NCBI GenBank assembly: GCA_964453335.1
Contig: CAYVOK010000011.1
Span: 1 to 64,000, forward strand
Reading direction: 5' to 3'
DNA from: VGBO01 sp964453335
GTDB taxonomy: Bacteria > Actinomycetota > Acidimicrobiia > Acidimicrobiales > CAIXPF01
DNA length: 64,000 nucleotides
Shown piece by piece: positions 15,791 through 23,470 of this stretch (the first letter of the stretch is position 1; every line of letters begins with the position of its first letter). The notes below the pieces were generated by a model. The model was given only the letters and a program-made list of their open reading frames with translations. It was not told the DNA's origin and ran no database searches. Both the position numbers and the translations under genes were made by a program.

Positions 15791-16870
15791 TCACATCTTG
15801 TGGATGACCTCGCGGGCGAGCCGTTCGGCGTACGCGTCCGCGTGGTCGATCGCGGGCAGCACGACGATCTGGTCGATGCCCGCGGCGTGCATCCGGTGGA
15901 GTTGTTCGACACACTCCTCCGGCCGACCGACGATCGTCGTCGCCCGGACGAGGTTCTCCGTCAGCAACGAACGCTCCTCGTCGAGGAGATAGGTGCAGTG
16001 CCCCTCGTGGATGCGGATGTGCCGGATGTGCTCCGGCGTCCGTTCGATCATCGCGGTGTACTCGTCCCAGACGTCGAGGAGGTGTCGCGGTGGTTCACGG
16101 TCGTACTGGCGGACCGTGTCGAACAGGTAGTGCATCGAGGAGACGATGAACGGTCCGTGCTCGGCGATGACCCGGTCGGACAGCACGTCCTCGCCCTTGT
16201 CGAGCATCACGACGTTCAGCAGGTTCACGACCGGGAACGACGGCGCGTCGACGTCGACGTCGGTGCGGCCGGCGTCGGTCGCCGCGCGGCGCACGGTCTC
16301 CTTCGACCGGGCGATCGACCGTTCCTCGAGCGGCATCGACACGAACAGGCCGTCGCCGTAGGTGCCGGCGAGCGCCTGGGCCTTCGGTCCGAACCCCGAC
16401 ACGATGATCGGGATCGGCTGCTCGATGTTCACGAACCCACGATCGGCCATGAGCAGGCGGATCGGCGCCGTCACACCACGGAACGTGTACTCGACCTCCT
16501 CGCCGGCGAGCAGACCGCGGATCGCACGGATCTCGTCGCCGTACTTCTTGATCGGCAGCGGCTTCAGGTTCATGAACCGGTACGCCGAGTTGCCCGAACC
16601 GATGCCGAGGCTGACCCGGCCCGGCGCGAGCGTTGCGACGCTCGCGATCGAGTGGGCGATCACCGGCGCCGCACGCGTCCCGGCCACTGCGACGCCCGTT
16701 GCGAGCTTGATCCGGCTCGTGCGTTCGGCGGCGAGGGCGAGGTAGGCGTAGCAGTCACCCCAGATCATCTGGGAGTCCGGCACCCACACCATGTCGTAGC
16801 CGAGGTTCTCGCATCGCTTCGCCATGTCGGCGTCGTCGAGCTTCGTCGTCACACACATCCCGAACTGCAC
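15791..16870 (-). CDS. LLM-class (F420-type) oxidoreductase
   Basis: A 359-residue TIM-barrel protein of the bacterial luciferase-like superfamily. It begins VQFGMCVTTKLDDADMAKRC and shows LATGVAVAGTRAAPVIAHSI, GRVSLGIGSGNSA and PIIVSGFGPKAQALAG, which are typical of F420-dependent members. It likely transfers hydride between F420 and an unknown alcohol, ketone or imine. The GTG at 16870 was chosen because TAGCGT lies 7 nt upstream; the frame is open further upstream but without a promoter or ribosome binding site. Confidence 0.88.
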   Translation of the reverse strand: MQFGMCVTTKLDDADMAKRCENLGYDMVWVPDSQMIWGDCYAYLALAAERTSRIKLATGVAVAGTRAAPVIAHSIASVATLAPGRVSLGIGSGNSAYRFMNLKPLPIKKYGDEIRAIRGLLAGEEVEYTFRGVTAPIRLLMADRGFVNIEQPIPIIVSGFGPKAQALAGTYGDGLFVSMPLEERSIARSKETVRRAATDAGRTDVDVDAPSFPVVNLLNVVMLDKGEDVLSDRVIAEHGPFIVSSMHYLFDTVRQYDREPPRHLLDVWDEYTAMIERTPEHIRHIRIHEGHCTYLLDEERSLLTENLVRATTIVGRPEECVEQLHRMHAAGIDQIVVLPAIDHADAYAERLAREVIHKM

Positions 16871-16877
16871 GGCCGGG

Positions 16878-16883
16878 ACGCTA
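16878..16883 (-). promoter_or_regulatory. -10 element (TAGCGT), leaderless, of the LLM gene
   Basis: TAGCGT is 7 nt before the GTG at 16870. It decides the start, since no Shine-Dalgarno sequence is present. Confidence 0.55.
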
Positions 16884-16931
16884 CCCGTTGCCCCGCCGAC
16901 ACGCAGGGGGTGCGCCGTGGCACGATGGCGC

Positions 16932-17600
16932 ATGGCCCGTGACGACGTCTACGAACTGATGAGCACGCTGCGAGCGGTGCGCCGCCTCCGGCCGGACCCG
17001 ATCCCGGACGACGTGCTGCACCGGGTGCTGCAGGCCGCTGCGTGGGCACCGACGGGCGGCAACATGCAGCCGTGGCGCGTCATCGTGGTGCGCAGCCCCG
17101 AACGCAAGCAGGCGCTCGCCGACATCTACGCACCGGAATGGGCGAAGTACGTGGAGTTCTCGCGCCGCCGGTACGAGGCGATGGCGGCCGACGACGAGGC
17201 GAAGGCGAAGCTGCACCGCACGCTCGCCGCCGGCGACCACCTCGCCGACCACCTCGCCGAGGCCCCCGTCATCCTCATGTTCGTCGCCGACCCGCGGATG
17301 ATGGCCATCACCGACAAGAACCTCGACCGGATCAGCATGGTGGGTGGCGGATCGGTGTACACGGCCGTGCAGAACACGATGCTCGCCTGTCGGGCCGAGG
17401 GGCTCGGGTGCACGCTCACGACGCTGCACTGCATCCGTGAGCCCGAGGTGAAAGCCGCGCTCGACATCCCAGAGGAGTGGGCGACACTCGCGATGATCCC
17501 GATCGGGTACCCGGTGGGGAAGGGTCACGGCCCCATCAGCCGGCAGCCCGTCGCGGCGCTCACCTTCGACGACACGTTCGGGAACCCCTGGCCGGCCTGA
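16932..17600 (+). CDS. Nitroreductase family protein
   Basis: A 222-residue FMN-dependent nitroreductase-fold protein. The N-terminus RAVRRLRPDPIPDDVLHRVL and AAWAPTGGNMQPWRVIVVRS give the FMN phosphate and isoalloxazine contacts. GLGCTLTT and PIGYPVGKGHGPISRQPV complete the family pattern. It may reduce nitro groups, quinones or enones with NAD(P)H; some relatives work on flavin or steroid substrates. The ATG at 16932 lies 61 bp from the divergent LLM start. It ends 9 bp before the convergent phosphoesterase remnant. Confidence 0.9.
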   Translation: MARDDVYELMSTLRAVRRLRPDPIPDDVLHRVLQAAAWAPTGGNMQPWRVIVVRSPERKQALADIYAPEWAKYVEFSRRRYEAMAADDEAKAKLHRTLAAGDHLADHLAEAPVILMFVADPRMMAITDKNLDRISMVGGGSVYTAVQNTMLACRAEGLGCTLTTLHCIREPEVKAALDIPEEWATLAMIPIGYPVGKGHGPISRQPVAALTFDDTFGNPWPA

Positions 17601-17609
17601 CCGCGACGG

Positions 17610-17957
17610 TCAGCGCAACCCGTCCCAGGAGGTCTCGAACCGGTCGGCGGCGAGGACGAGACGCAGCGCACCCCAGCCGTCCGCGAACCGCATCGCGCTG
17701 CCGGGTACGGGAACCCCGATCGAGTAGCGCGTCGTGCCTCCGAGGCCGTTGACGACGCAGGAGACCCCATCGAGTTCGACACGCTCGTTGGTGTGGTCGT
17801 GGCCGGAGCGCACGAGGTCGGCATCCCACGCCCCGATCGGGAGCCGGGTGGCGGCAGCGATGCCGAGGGTCACGGCGACACCGACGTCGTCCTCGAAGCC
17901 GAGATCGCCCTCGCCGCGCGCCGGGGCGCGTTCGGTCGGAACGGTCGGGTCCTGCAC
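17610..17957 (-). CDS. Truncated metallophosphoesterase, C-terminal remnant
   Basis: A 115-residue frame whose second half has the C-terminal pattern of calcineurin-like/purple-acid-type phosphoesterases: WDADLVRSGHDHTNERVELD, then CVVNGLGG, then PVPGSAMRFADGWGALRL. The GHDH metal box is kept. The N-terminal part holding the first metal ligands (DxH, GD, GNH) is absent, and the neighbouring carboxyltransferase gene occupies the place where it would lie. The fragment is therefore unlikely to be an active phosphatase. A leaderless TACCGT promoter 7 nt before the GTG at 17957 suggests it may still be expressed. Read as a decayed gene or a small derived protein. Confidence 0.6.
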   Translation of the reverse strand: MQDPTVPTERAPARGEGDLGFEDDVGVAVTLGIAAATRLPIGAWDADLVRSGHDHTNERVELDGVSCVVNGLGGTTRYSIGVPVPGSAMRFADGWGALRLVLAADRFETSWDGLR

Positions 17958-17964
17958 GGGGACG

Positions 17965-17970
17965 ACGGTA
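17965..17970 (-). promoter_or_regulatory. -10 element (TACCGT), leaderless, of the phosphoesterase remnant
   Basis: TACCGT lies 7 nt before the GTG at 17957 and is divergent from TAGGGT at 17996-18001 that faces the carboxyltransferase gene. Confidence 0.45.
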
Positions 17971-18026
17971 ACGGTCCGCCGGCGGGGTCGGTTGGTAGGG
18001 TCCGACGGGCACGAGCGGGGGTCGGT

Positions 18027-19499
18027 GTGGAACAGCACGAGGTCGAACGGATCGTCGCGGCGCGACGGGCAGCGACCGACGTCCCGCGCTCGGCGCGCAC
18101 TCGGCTCGCCGCGTTGTTCGACGGCGGGGCGGCGACCGTCGAGTACGGCATCCTCGCCGCAGCCGCGGCCACCGGGGTCGAGGACAGCCCGGCCGACGGG
18201 CTCGTCGGCGTCCTCGGCCGGGTCCACGGCGCACCGGTCGTCGCGGCGGCGTACGACCCCACGGTGCTCGACGGGACCCAGAGCGACCGGAACCAGCGGA
18301 AGCTCGCCCGACTCGTCACGCTCGCCGTCCTGCGACGCCTCCCCTTCGTCTGCTTCGTCGAGGGTGACGGGGCACGGCCGGGTGACCCGCTGCCCCCGCC
18401 GCCCGTCGTGGTCGGGCCACGCGCCCGCTGGGACGTCTACGACGGTCTCGCCGAGATGAACGGGCTCGTTCCCACCGTCGCCGTGGTGACGGGCCGCGCG
18501 CTCGACGGCAACGCCGGGATCGCGATGCTCGCCGACTGTGTGGTCGCCGTACGGGGTGCCGGCCTCGGCAGTCGGGACCATGTGAGCGGCACCGTCGTGA
18601 CCCGACCCGTCGAGACCGACGCCGCCGACGGTCACGTCGACGTGCTCGTCGACGACGATGACGCCGCGATCGCAGCCGTCCGTCGCTACCTCGCCCAGGT
18701 GCTCGTCCCCACGACCGCGTGGGAGGAGGACCCGACCTACCCGACGGTCGGTGACGTGATCCCCGACAACCGGCGTCGCGCCTACGACATGCGTCGGATC
18801 GTGCGGGCGTTCGCCGACCGGGACAGCGTGTTCGAGCTCGGTGCCGGGTGGGCGACGTCGATGATCACCGCGTTCGCCCGCCTCGAGGGCCGCCCCATCG
18901 GGATCTTCGCCAACCAGCCGCTGTCCCCGCTCGCCGGGGCGATCGACGCCGCCGCCGCCGACAAGGCCGCCCGGTTCGTCGAACTCTGCGACGCGTACGA
19001 GCTGCCGCTCGTGTCCTTCATCGACAACCCCGGGTACATGGTCGGGCCGCAGGCCGAACGCGACGGGATCGCCCGCCACCACGCCCGGCCGCTCGCCGCC
19101 CTCCAGCACCGCACCGTCCCGTTGTGCTCGGTGCAGCTCCGCAAGGCGTACGGCCTCGGCCCCTACGCGATGTCGGGGTACGGCACGTCCCGGATCCAAC
19201 CCGAGCTCCGGCTCGCCTGGCCGTCCGTCGAGTCGGGCGGCATGTCCCTCGAGGGGGCCGCCTACCTCGTGAAGCGCAAGGAGATCCAGGCCGCCGCCAC
19301 GCCCGAGGAGGCCCGCGCCATCCGCGACCTGTACGCGGAGACGATGCGCGACGCGACCACCGGTCTGCGGGCCGGTCAGTCGTTCTCCTTCGACGACGTG
19401 GTGCTTCCCACCGAGACCCGACGGCGCATCGCCGACGTCCTCGCCGCCGTCCCGACCCCGACCCCGACCGTGAAGAAGCACACGGTCGACCTGCGCTGA
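18027..19499 (+). CDS. Acyl-CoA carboxyltransferase beta-subunit-like protein (first of tandem pair)
   Basis: A 490-residue carboxyl transferase domain protein, slightly short for the usual 510-540. The C-terminal half is well kept: DKAARFVELCDAYELPLVSF, IDNPGYMVGPQAERDG and LRLAWPSVESGGMSLEGA. The N-terminal half is more diverged and lacks a clear Gly-rich oxyanion segment. It ends VKKHTVDLR, near the KK..PVDTW end of acetyl/propionyl-CoA carboxylase beta subunits. Partner biotin proteins are not adjacent. The GTG at 18027 follows AGCGGGGG. The second CT gene begins 8 bp downstream, so the two are co-transcribed and probably form one enzyme. Confidence 0.85.
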   Translation: MEQHEVERIVAARRAATDVPRSARTRLAALFDGGAATVEYGILAAAAATGVEDSPADGLVGVLGRVHGAPVVAAAYDPTVLDGTQSDRNQRKLARLVTLAVLRRLPFVCFVEGDGARPGDPLPPPPVVVGPRARWDVYDGLAEMNGLVPTVAVVTGRALDGNAGIAMLADCVVAVRGAGLGSRDHVSGTVVTRPVETDAADGHVDVLVDDDDAAIAAVRRYLAQVLVPTTAWEEDPTYPTVGDVIPDNRRRAYDMRRIVRAFADRDSVFELGAGWATSMITAFARLEGRPIGIFANQPLSPLAGAIDAAAADKAARFVELCDAYELPLVSFIDNPGYMVGPQAERDGIARHHARPLAALQHRTVPLCSVQLRKAYGLGPYAMSGYGTSRIQPELRLAWPSVESGGMSLEGAAYLVKRKEIQAAATPEEARAIRDLYAETMRDATTGLRAGQSFSFDDVVLPTETRRRIADVLAAVPTPTPTVKKHTVDLR

Positions 19500-19507
19500 G
19501 GAGCACC

Positions 19508-20938
19508 GTGGACCAACAGCACCTCGACGCACTCCGTTCGGTCCGGGCCGGCCAGCTCGACCGTTCCCGCCCCGACGTCGTCGACCGCGTCCACGCCGGT
19601 GGCCGCCTGACCGCCCGGGAACGGGTCGACGCACTCGTCGACGCAGGCTCGACCGTGGAGTACGGGGGGATCGCCGCCCGCACGGCGGACGGCACCTGGA
19701 TCGCCGAGGCCGGTGGCGTCGACTTCGTCGCGACCGTCGCCGGGCGCACGGTGATCACGTCGTCGACCGACTCCACCGACAAGGGCGGCGGGTACGGCGC
19801 CGGACGCCTGCCACGGTTGTTCGCGCTCGCCGACCAGTACGGCTGGCCGATGGTGCTCTTCGTCGACGGCGGGGGGAGCCGGGCGCGCCATCCCCGCGTC
19901 GGGCTCGGTCACATCGAGACGACCGGGGCGATCGGCCCGTTCAACCTCTTCGACGGGATCTCCGAGCTGTCGGGGCGGGTCCCAACGGTGGCGATCGTCT
20001 CCGGTCCGGCGTTCGCCGGCCACGCGAGCCTCGCCGGGTTCTCCGACGTCGTGATCACGACGCCGGGCTCGGCGATCGGGATGGGCGGGCCACCGATGGT
20101 GGAGGCGGCCCTCGGCAAGAAACTCACTCCGAACGAGCTCGCCGGCGTGGAGATGCACGACGTCACCGGCGGGATCGACGTCCTCGTGGCCGACGAGCAC
20201 GCCGCCATTCAGGTGGCCCGCCGGTACCTCGCGTTCCTCGACGACGAGCCGGTCGGCACCCCGTCACCGTCCGCCGACCGCATCGCCGAACTCGTCCCCG
20301 ACGAGGGGCCCTACGACGTGCAGGCGGTGATCGAGGCGCTCGTGGACGCCGACAGCGCGCTCGAACTCCGTCGCAACTTCGCCCGTTCGGTCGTCACCGT
20401 GCTCGCTCGCATCGACGGGCGCACGGTCGGCGTCGTCGCGAGCCAGCCTCTCGTCGACGACGGCGCGATCGACGGTGCGGCAGCAACGAAGATCGGGCGG
20501 TTCGTCGAGCTGTGCGACGCGTACGACTACCCGCTCGTCGCGCTCGTGGACACACCCGGGTGCGTGATCCGGCGGGCGGATCCGGACGGGGGACCGGATC
20601 GCCTCGAACCGGGTGTCGACCGGTGGCACACACGGGTCCTGCTCGCCCACCACCACCGCACGATCCCGGTCGTCAGCGTGCGCCTGCGACGTGGTCGCGG
20701 GCTCGGCGCGGCGTTGCTCGGTGGTCTGCACAACGGGCGCACGATCTCGCTCGCCGCACTCGGCTGGCCGATCGTCGAGCTCGGTCGACCCGACGGGTTC
20801 GGGATCGTGTACGACCACAACGTCCTCGACGACGTGATCGACCCGTCCGAGACCCGGGGCCGGATCGCGGCATTGCTGGCACGGGTGCCCGCAGCGTCGC
20901 CGCAGCGACGCAAGAAGCACCCGGTCGACACCTGGTGA
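19508..20938 (+). CDS. Acyl-CoA carboxyltransferase beta-subunit-like protein (second of tandem pair)
   Basis: A 476-residue carboxyl transferase domain protein. The N-terminal half is closer to canonical CTs (HAGGRLTARERVDALVDAGS, VITSSTDSTDKGG, SGPAFAGHASLAGFSD, and GGIDVLVADEHAAI). Its C-terminal half replaces the usual GGAY region with GLGAALLGGLHNGRT. It ends KKHPVDTW. Its better-kept half complements that of the upstream protein, which is compatible with a heteromeric CT. The GTG at 19508 has GAGGAG 5 nt upstream. It converges on a small Cys-rich gene 6 bp away. Confidence 0.85.
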   Translation: MDQQHLDALRSVRAGQLDRSRPDVVDRVHAGGRLTARERVDALVDAGSTVEYGGIAARTADGTWIAEAGGVDFVATVAGRTVITSSTDSTDKGGGYGAGRLPRLFALADQYGWPMVLFVDGGGSRARHPRVGLGHIETTGAIGPFNLFDGISELSGRVPTVAIVSGPAFAGHASLAGFSDVVITTPGSAIGMGGPPMVEAALGKKLTPNELAGVEMHDVTGGIDVLVADEHAAIQVARRYLAFLDDEPVGTPSPSADRIAELVPDEGPYDVQAVIEALVDADSALELRRNFARSVVTVLARIDGRTVGVVASQPLVDDGAIDGAAATKIGRFVELCDAYDYPLVALVDTPGCVIRRADPDGGPDRLEPGVDRWHTRVLLAHHHRTIPVVSVRLRRGRGLGAALLGGLHNGRTISLAALGWPIVELGRPDGFGIVYDHNVLDDVIDPSETRGRIAALLARVPAASPQRRKKHPVDTW

Positions 20939-20944
20939 GGGTGG

Positions 20945-21115
20945 TCAGCGACCGAGGATGCGGCTGAGGAACCCGCCGCGCCCGGCGCGGACGGCCTTGG
21001 GGTGACCGGGGCAACGGTCGGCGACGGGGACGTCACCGAGGACGGACTCGACGTGGGCGCCGCAGCCCGCCCACGAAGGCTTGCCGCAGGTCGAACAGGT
21101 CACTCGTCTACACAT
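20945..21115 (-). CDS. Small conserved cysteine-rich protein (56 aa)
   Basis: A 56-residue protein beginning MCRRVTCSTCGKPSWAGCG, then HVESVLGDVPVADRCPGHP, and ending in a basic tail (GGFLSRILGR). The C-x2-C ... C ... C arrangement suggests a zinc-binding knuckle. Proteins with this CSxCGKPTWAGCG-type core occur widely in bacteria without a known function. The ATG at 21115 is preceded by GGGGGGT as ribosome binding site and by TATACC about 10 nt further up. Confidence 0.75.
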   Translation of the reverse strand: MCRRVTCSTCGKPSWAGCGAHVESVLGDVPVADRCPGHPKAVRAGRGGFLSRILGR

Positions 21116-21230
21116 ACCCCCCAGGGTATAGCGCGGCACGGTGGGGACGCCGGATCGCGGGCAGGCGCCCACACCGCATGCGAAGCTGCGCGGGACGTCC
21201 GGCGGTCGCCTCGCCGGGAGGGGAGGGGTC

Positions 21231-22643
21231 ATGCAACCCGATGCCACCGCACTCGCCGAACTCGTCCGCACCGGACGGGCCACGCCACGCGAGCTCGTCG
21301 AGGAGGCGGTCGCCGGGCTCCGCCGCGTCGACCCCGACCTGCAGGCGGTCGTCCACGACCGCACCGAGCAGGCTCTCGCCGAGGCGGCCGGTCCGCTGCC
21401 CGACGGGCCGCTCCGCGGGGTGCCCTTCGTCGTGAAGGACCTCGCCATGCAGACCGCAGGCGACCCCTACCACGGCGGGACCCGTCTGCTGCAGGGGCTC
21501 GACTGGCACGCCGACCACGACACGGCGCTCGCGACCCTGTTCCGCCAGGCCGGCCTCGTCACCATCGCGAAGACGAAGACGCCCGAACTCGGTTCGGTCC
21601 CCACCACCGAGCCGATCGCGCACGGGCCGGCGCACAACCCCTGGGACCTCGGTCGATCCCCCGGCGGGTCGTCGGGCGGCAGTGCCGCGCTCGTCGCAGC
21701 CGGCGTGGTCCCCGTCGGTCACGGCGGCGACGGGGGCGGCTCGCTGCGGTGCCCGGCCGCGTCGTGCGGGATCGTCGGGCTCAAGCCGTCCCGGGGGCGG
21801 GTCTCGCCCGGCCCGGACATCGGGGAGATGTGGGCCGGGTTCGCCACCGAGGGCGTGATGACCCGCAGCATCAGGGACCTCGCCCTGTTCCTCGACGTCA
21901 TCACCCGACCGTGCCCCGGTGACCCGTACACGGCCCCGCCGCCCGCCCGTCCCTTCGTCGCGGAGATCGGCGCCGACCCCGGTCGTCTGCGGATCGGTGT
22001 CGTGACCGGTCTCGGTGACGTCGCCGTCGACGGGGCGTGCCGCACCGCCGTCGAACGGACCGCAGCGCTGCTCGCCGACCTCGGCCACGACGTGCGGACC
22101 GACCACCCCGCAGCGCTCGACGACATCGACCGGTTCGTGCGGTCGTTCGGGTCCGTCGTCGCCGCCCAGACCGCCGCCGAGGTCGACGCGCTCGAGGCGA
22201 TGGTCGGCAGGGCCGTCGGGCCCGACGACCTCGAGCCGGGGAACCTCTTCGTCGTCGAACGCGGCCGTCGCATGACCGCTGCCGCCTACCTCGCCGCACT
22301 CGGCCGGCTCCACGCCTACACGCGGGAGGTCGCCGGGTTCTGGGCCTCCGGGTACGACCTGCTGGTCCTCCCGACCCTGCCGGTCCCCTCCACGCCACTC
22401 GGATGGTTCGGCGACGGCCACGAGGGACGACAGCGGGTGCGTGACCACGTCGCGTTCACCGCCCCGTTCAACGTCACCGGTCAGCCGGCCATCAGCCTGC
22501 CACTCGGCGTCGACGACGCCGGTCGTCCCGTCGGCGTGCAGTTCGTCGGACCGGCGAACGGCGACGCGCTGCTGTTGCGTGTCGCCGCGCAGCTCGAGGC
22601 GGCCGCACCGTGGGCCGACCGGCGCCCGCCCGTGCACGTCTAG
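21231..22643 (+). CDS. Amidase (amidase-signature family)
   Basis: A 470-residue amidase-signature hydrolase with the full Ser-cisSer-Lys triad: Lys69 in FVVKDLAMQT, Ser147 in GGSSGGSAA and nucleophile Ser171 in GGDGGGSLRCPAA. These enzymes cleave amides or esters to acids; the substrate is unknown. It is not part of a GatCAB locus (no gatB or gatC nearby), so it is probably catabolic. The ATG at 21231 follows a very strong GGGAGGGGAGGGG ribosome binding site. The next SDR gene starts 10 bp after its stop but has its own promoter. Confidence 0.93.
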   Translation: MQPDATALAELVRTGRATPRELVEEAVAGLRRVDPDLQAVVHDRTEQALAEAAGPLPDGPLRGVPFVVKDLAMQTAGDPYHGGTRLLQGLDWHADHDTALATLFRQAGLVTIAKTKTPELGSVPTTEPIAHGPAHNPWDLGRSPGGSSGGSAALVAAGVVPVGHGGDGGGSLRCPAASCGIVGLKPSRGRVSPGPDIGEMWAGFATEGVMTRSIRDLALFLDVITRPCPGDPYTAPPPARPFVAEIGADPGRLRIGVVTGLGDVAVDGACRTAVERTAALLADLGHDVRTDHPAALDDIDRFVRSFGSVVAAQTAAEVDALEAMVGRAVGPDDLEPGNLFVVERGRRMTAAAYLAALGRLHAYTREVAGFWASGYDLLVLPTLPVPSTPLGWFGDGHEGRQRVRDHVAFTAPFNVTGQPAISLPLGVDDAGRPVGVQFVGPANGDALLLRVAAQLEAAAPWADRRPPVHV

Positions 22644-22646
22644 GGT
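22641..22646 (+). promoter_or_regulatory. -10 element (TAGGGT), leaderless, of the SDR gene
   Basis: TAGGGT overlaps the amidase stop codon and lies 7 nt before the ATG at 22654; no ribosome binding site is present. Confidence 0.6.
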
Positions 22647-22653
22647 CCCCGCC

Positions 22654-23454
22654 ATGGACCTCGGACTCGCCGGACGCACCGCCCTCGTCACCGCCTCCTA
22701 CCGGGGGACCGGTCGGGGTATCGCCCGAGTGCTCGCCGCAGAAGGGGCACGCGTCGTCGTCCACGGGTTCGAGCTCGACGGCGCCGAGACGGTCGCAGCC
22801 GAGCTGCGTGCTGGGGGCGGGGACGCCGTCGCCGTCGCCGGCGACCTGCTGAGCGACGCCGGCGCGGACGAGCTCGCTGCGGCGGTCGGCCCGGTCGACG
22901 TCCTCGTCGCCAACTACGGCGTCGCGGAGGGCGGCACCTGGTTCGGTCCGGAGACCGACGAGACCGCGTGGTTCGACGCGTACAACAAGAACGTGGTGTC
23001 CGCGGTCCGGGTCGTCCGACGGTTCGTCGAGCCGATGCGGGCCGCCGGGGACGGTCGGATCATCCTCGTGGGCACGGTCGGTTCGCTGCGTCCCGGCACA
23101 CGGCAGCCGCAGTACTACGCGGCGAAGGGGGCACTGCCGGCGATCACGACGTCGCTCGCGAAGGAACTCGCCGGTACGGGCGTGACCGTGAACCTGGTGA
23201 GCCCCGGCATCATCGCCACCGACGAGGTCCGCGCCCGCTTCACCGCCCGGGCCGCTCGCGCCGGCCGACCGACCGACTGGGCGGCGGTGCAGCAACTCAT
23301 CTTCGAGGAGTTCATGGACGTCCCCACCGGACGCATCCCCGAGCCGGAGGACGTCGGCCGGGTCGTCGCGTTCCTCGCCGGCGCGGCCGGGGCGTTCGTC
23401 CACGGTGCGAACTGGCGGGTGGACGGAGGCACCGGGGACGCGGTCACCCCCTAG
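22654..23454 (+). CDS. SDR-family oxidoreductase with altered cofactor motif
   Basis: A 266-residue short-chain dehydrogenase. The cofactor loop reads TASYRGTGRGIA, so the first Gly of TGxxxGxG is Ala; the catalytic Tyr-x3-Lys is present in QYYAAKGAL and the C-terminal WRVDGGTG is typical. The loop form with Ala occurs in some FabG-like SDRs and does not by itself imply inactivity. Function: NAD(P)-linked reduction or oxidation of an unknown hydroxy compound. It lies between an amidase and a CoA-transferase on the same strand, each with its own start signals. Confidence 0.88.
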   Translation: MDLGLAGRTALVTASYRGTGRGIARVLAAEGARVVVHGFELDGAETVAAELRAGGGDAVAVAGDLLSDAGADELAAAVGPVDVLVANYGVAEGGTWFGPETDETAWFDAYNKNVVSAVRVVRRFVEPMRAAGDGRIILVGTVGSLRPGTRQPQYYAAKGALPAITTSLAKELAGTGVTVNLVSPGIIATDEVRARFTARAARAGRPTDWAAVQQLIFEEFMDVPTGRIPEPEDVGRVVAFLAGAAGAFVHGANWRVDGGTGDAVTP

Positions 23455-23458
23455 GTCG

Positions 23459-23464
23459 TAGGGT
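23459..23464 (+). promoter_or_regulatory. -10 element (TAGGGT), leaderless, of the CoA-transferase gene
   Basis: TAGGGT is 6 nt before the ATG at 23471, just after the stop of the SDR gene. Confidence 0.6.
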
Positions 23465-23470
23465 GGCCGG

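Noticed and set aside
17958..19634. Extension of the phosphoesterase remnant frame upstream to give a protein of over 600 residues
   Set aside because: Everything upstream of about 17957 is antisense to the carboxyltransferase gene and shows no phosphoesterase motifs; only the last ~115 codons look like protein.
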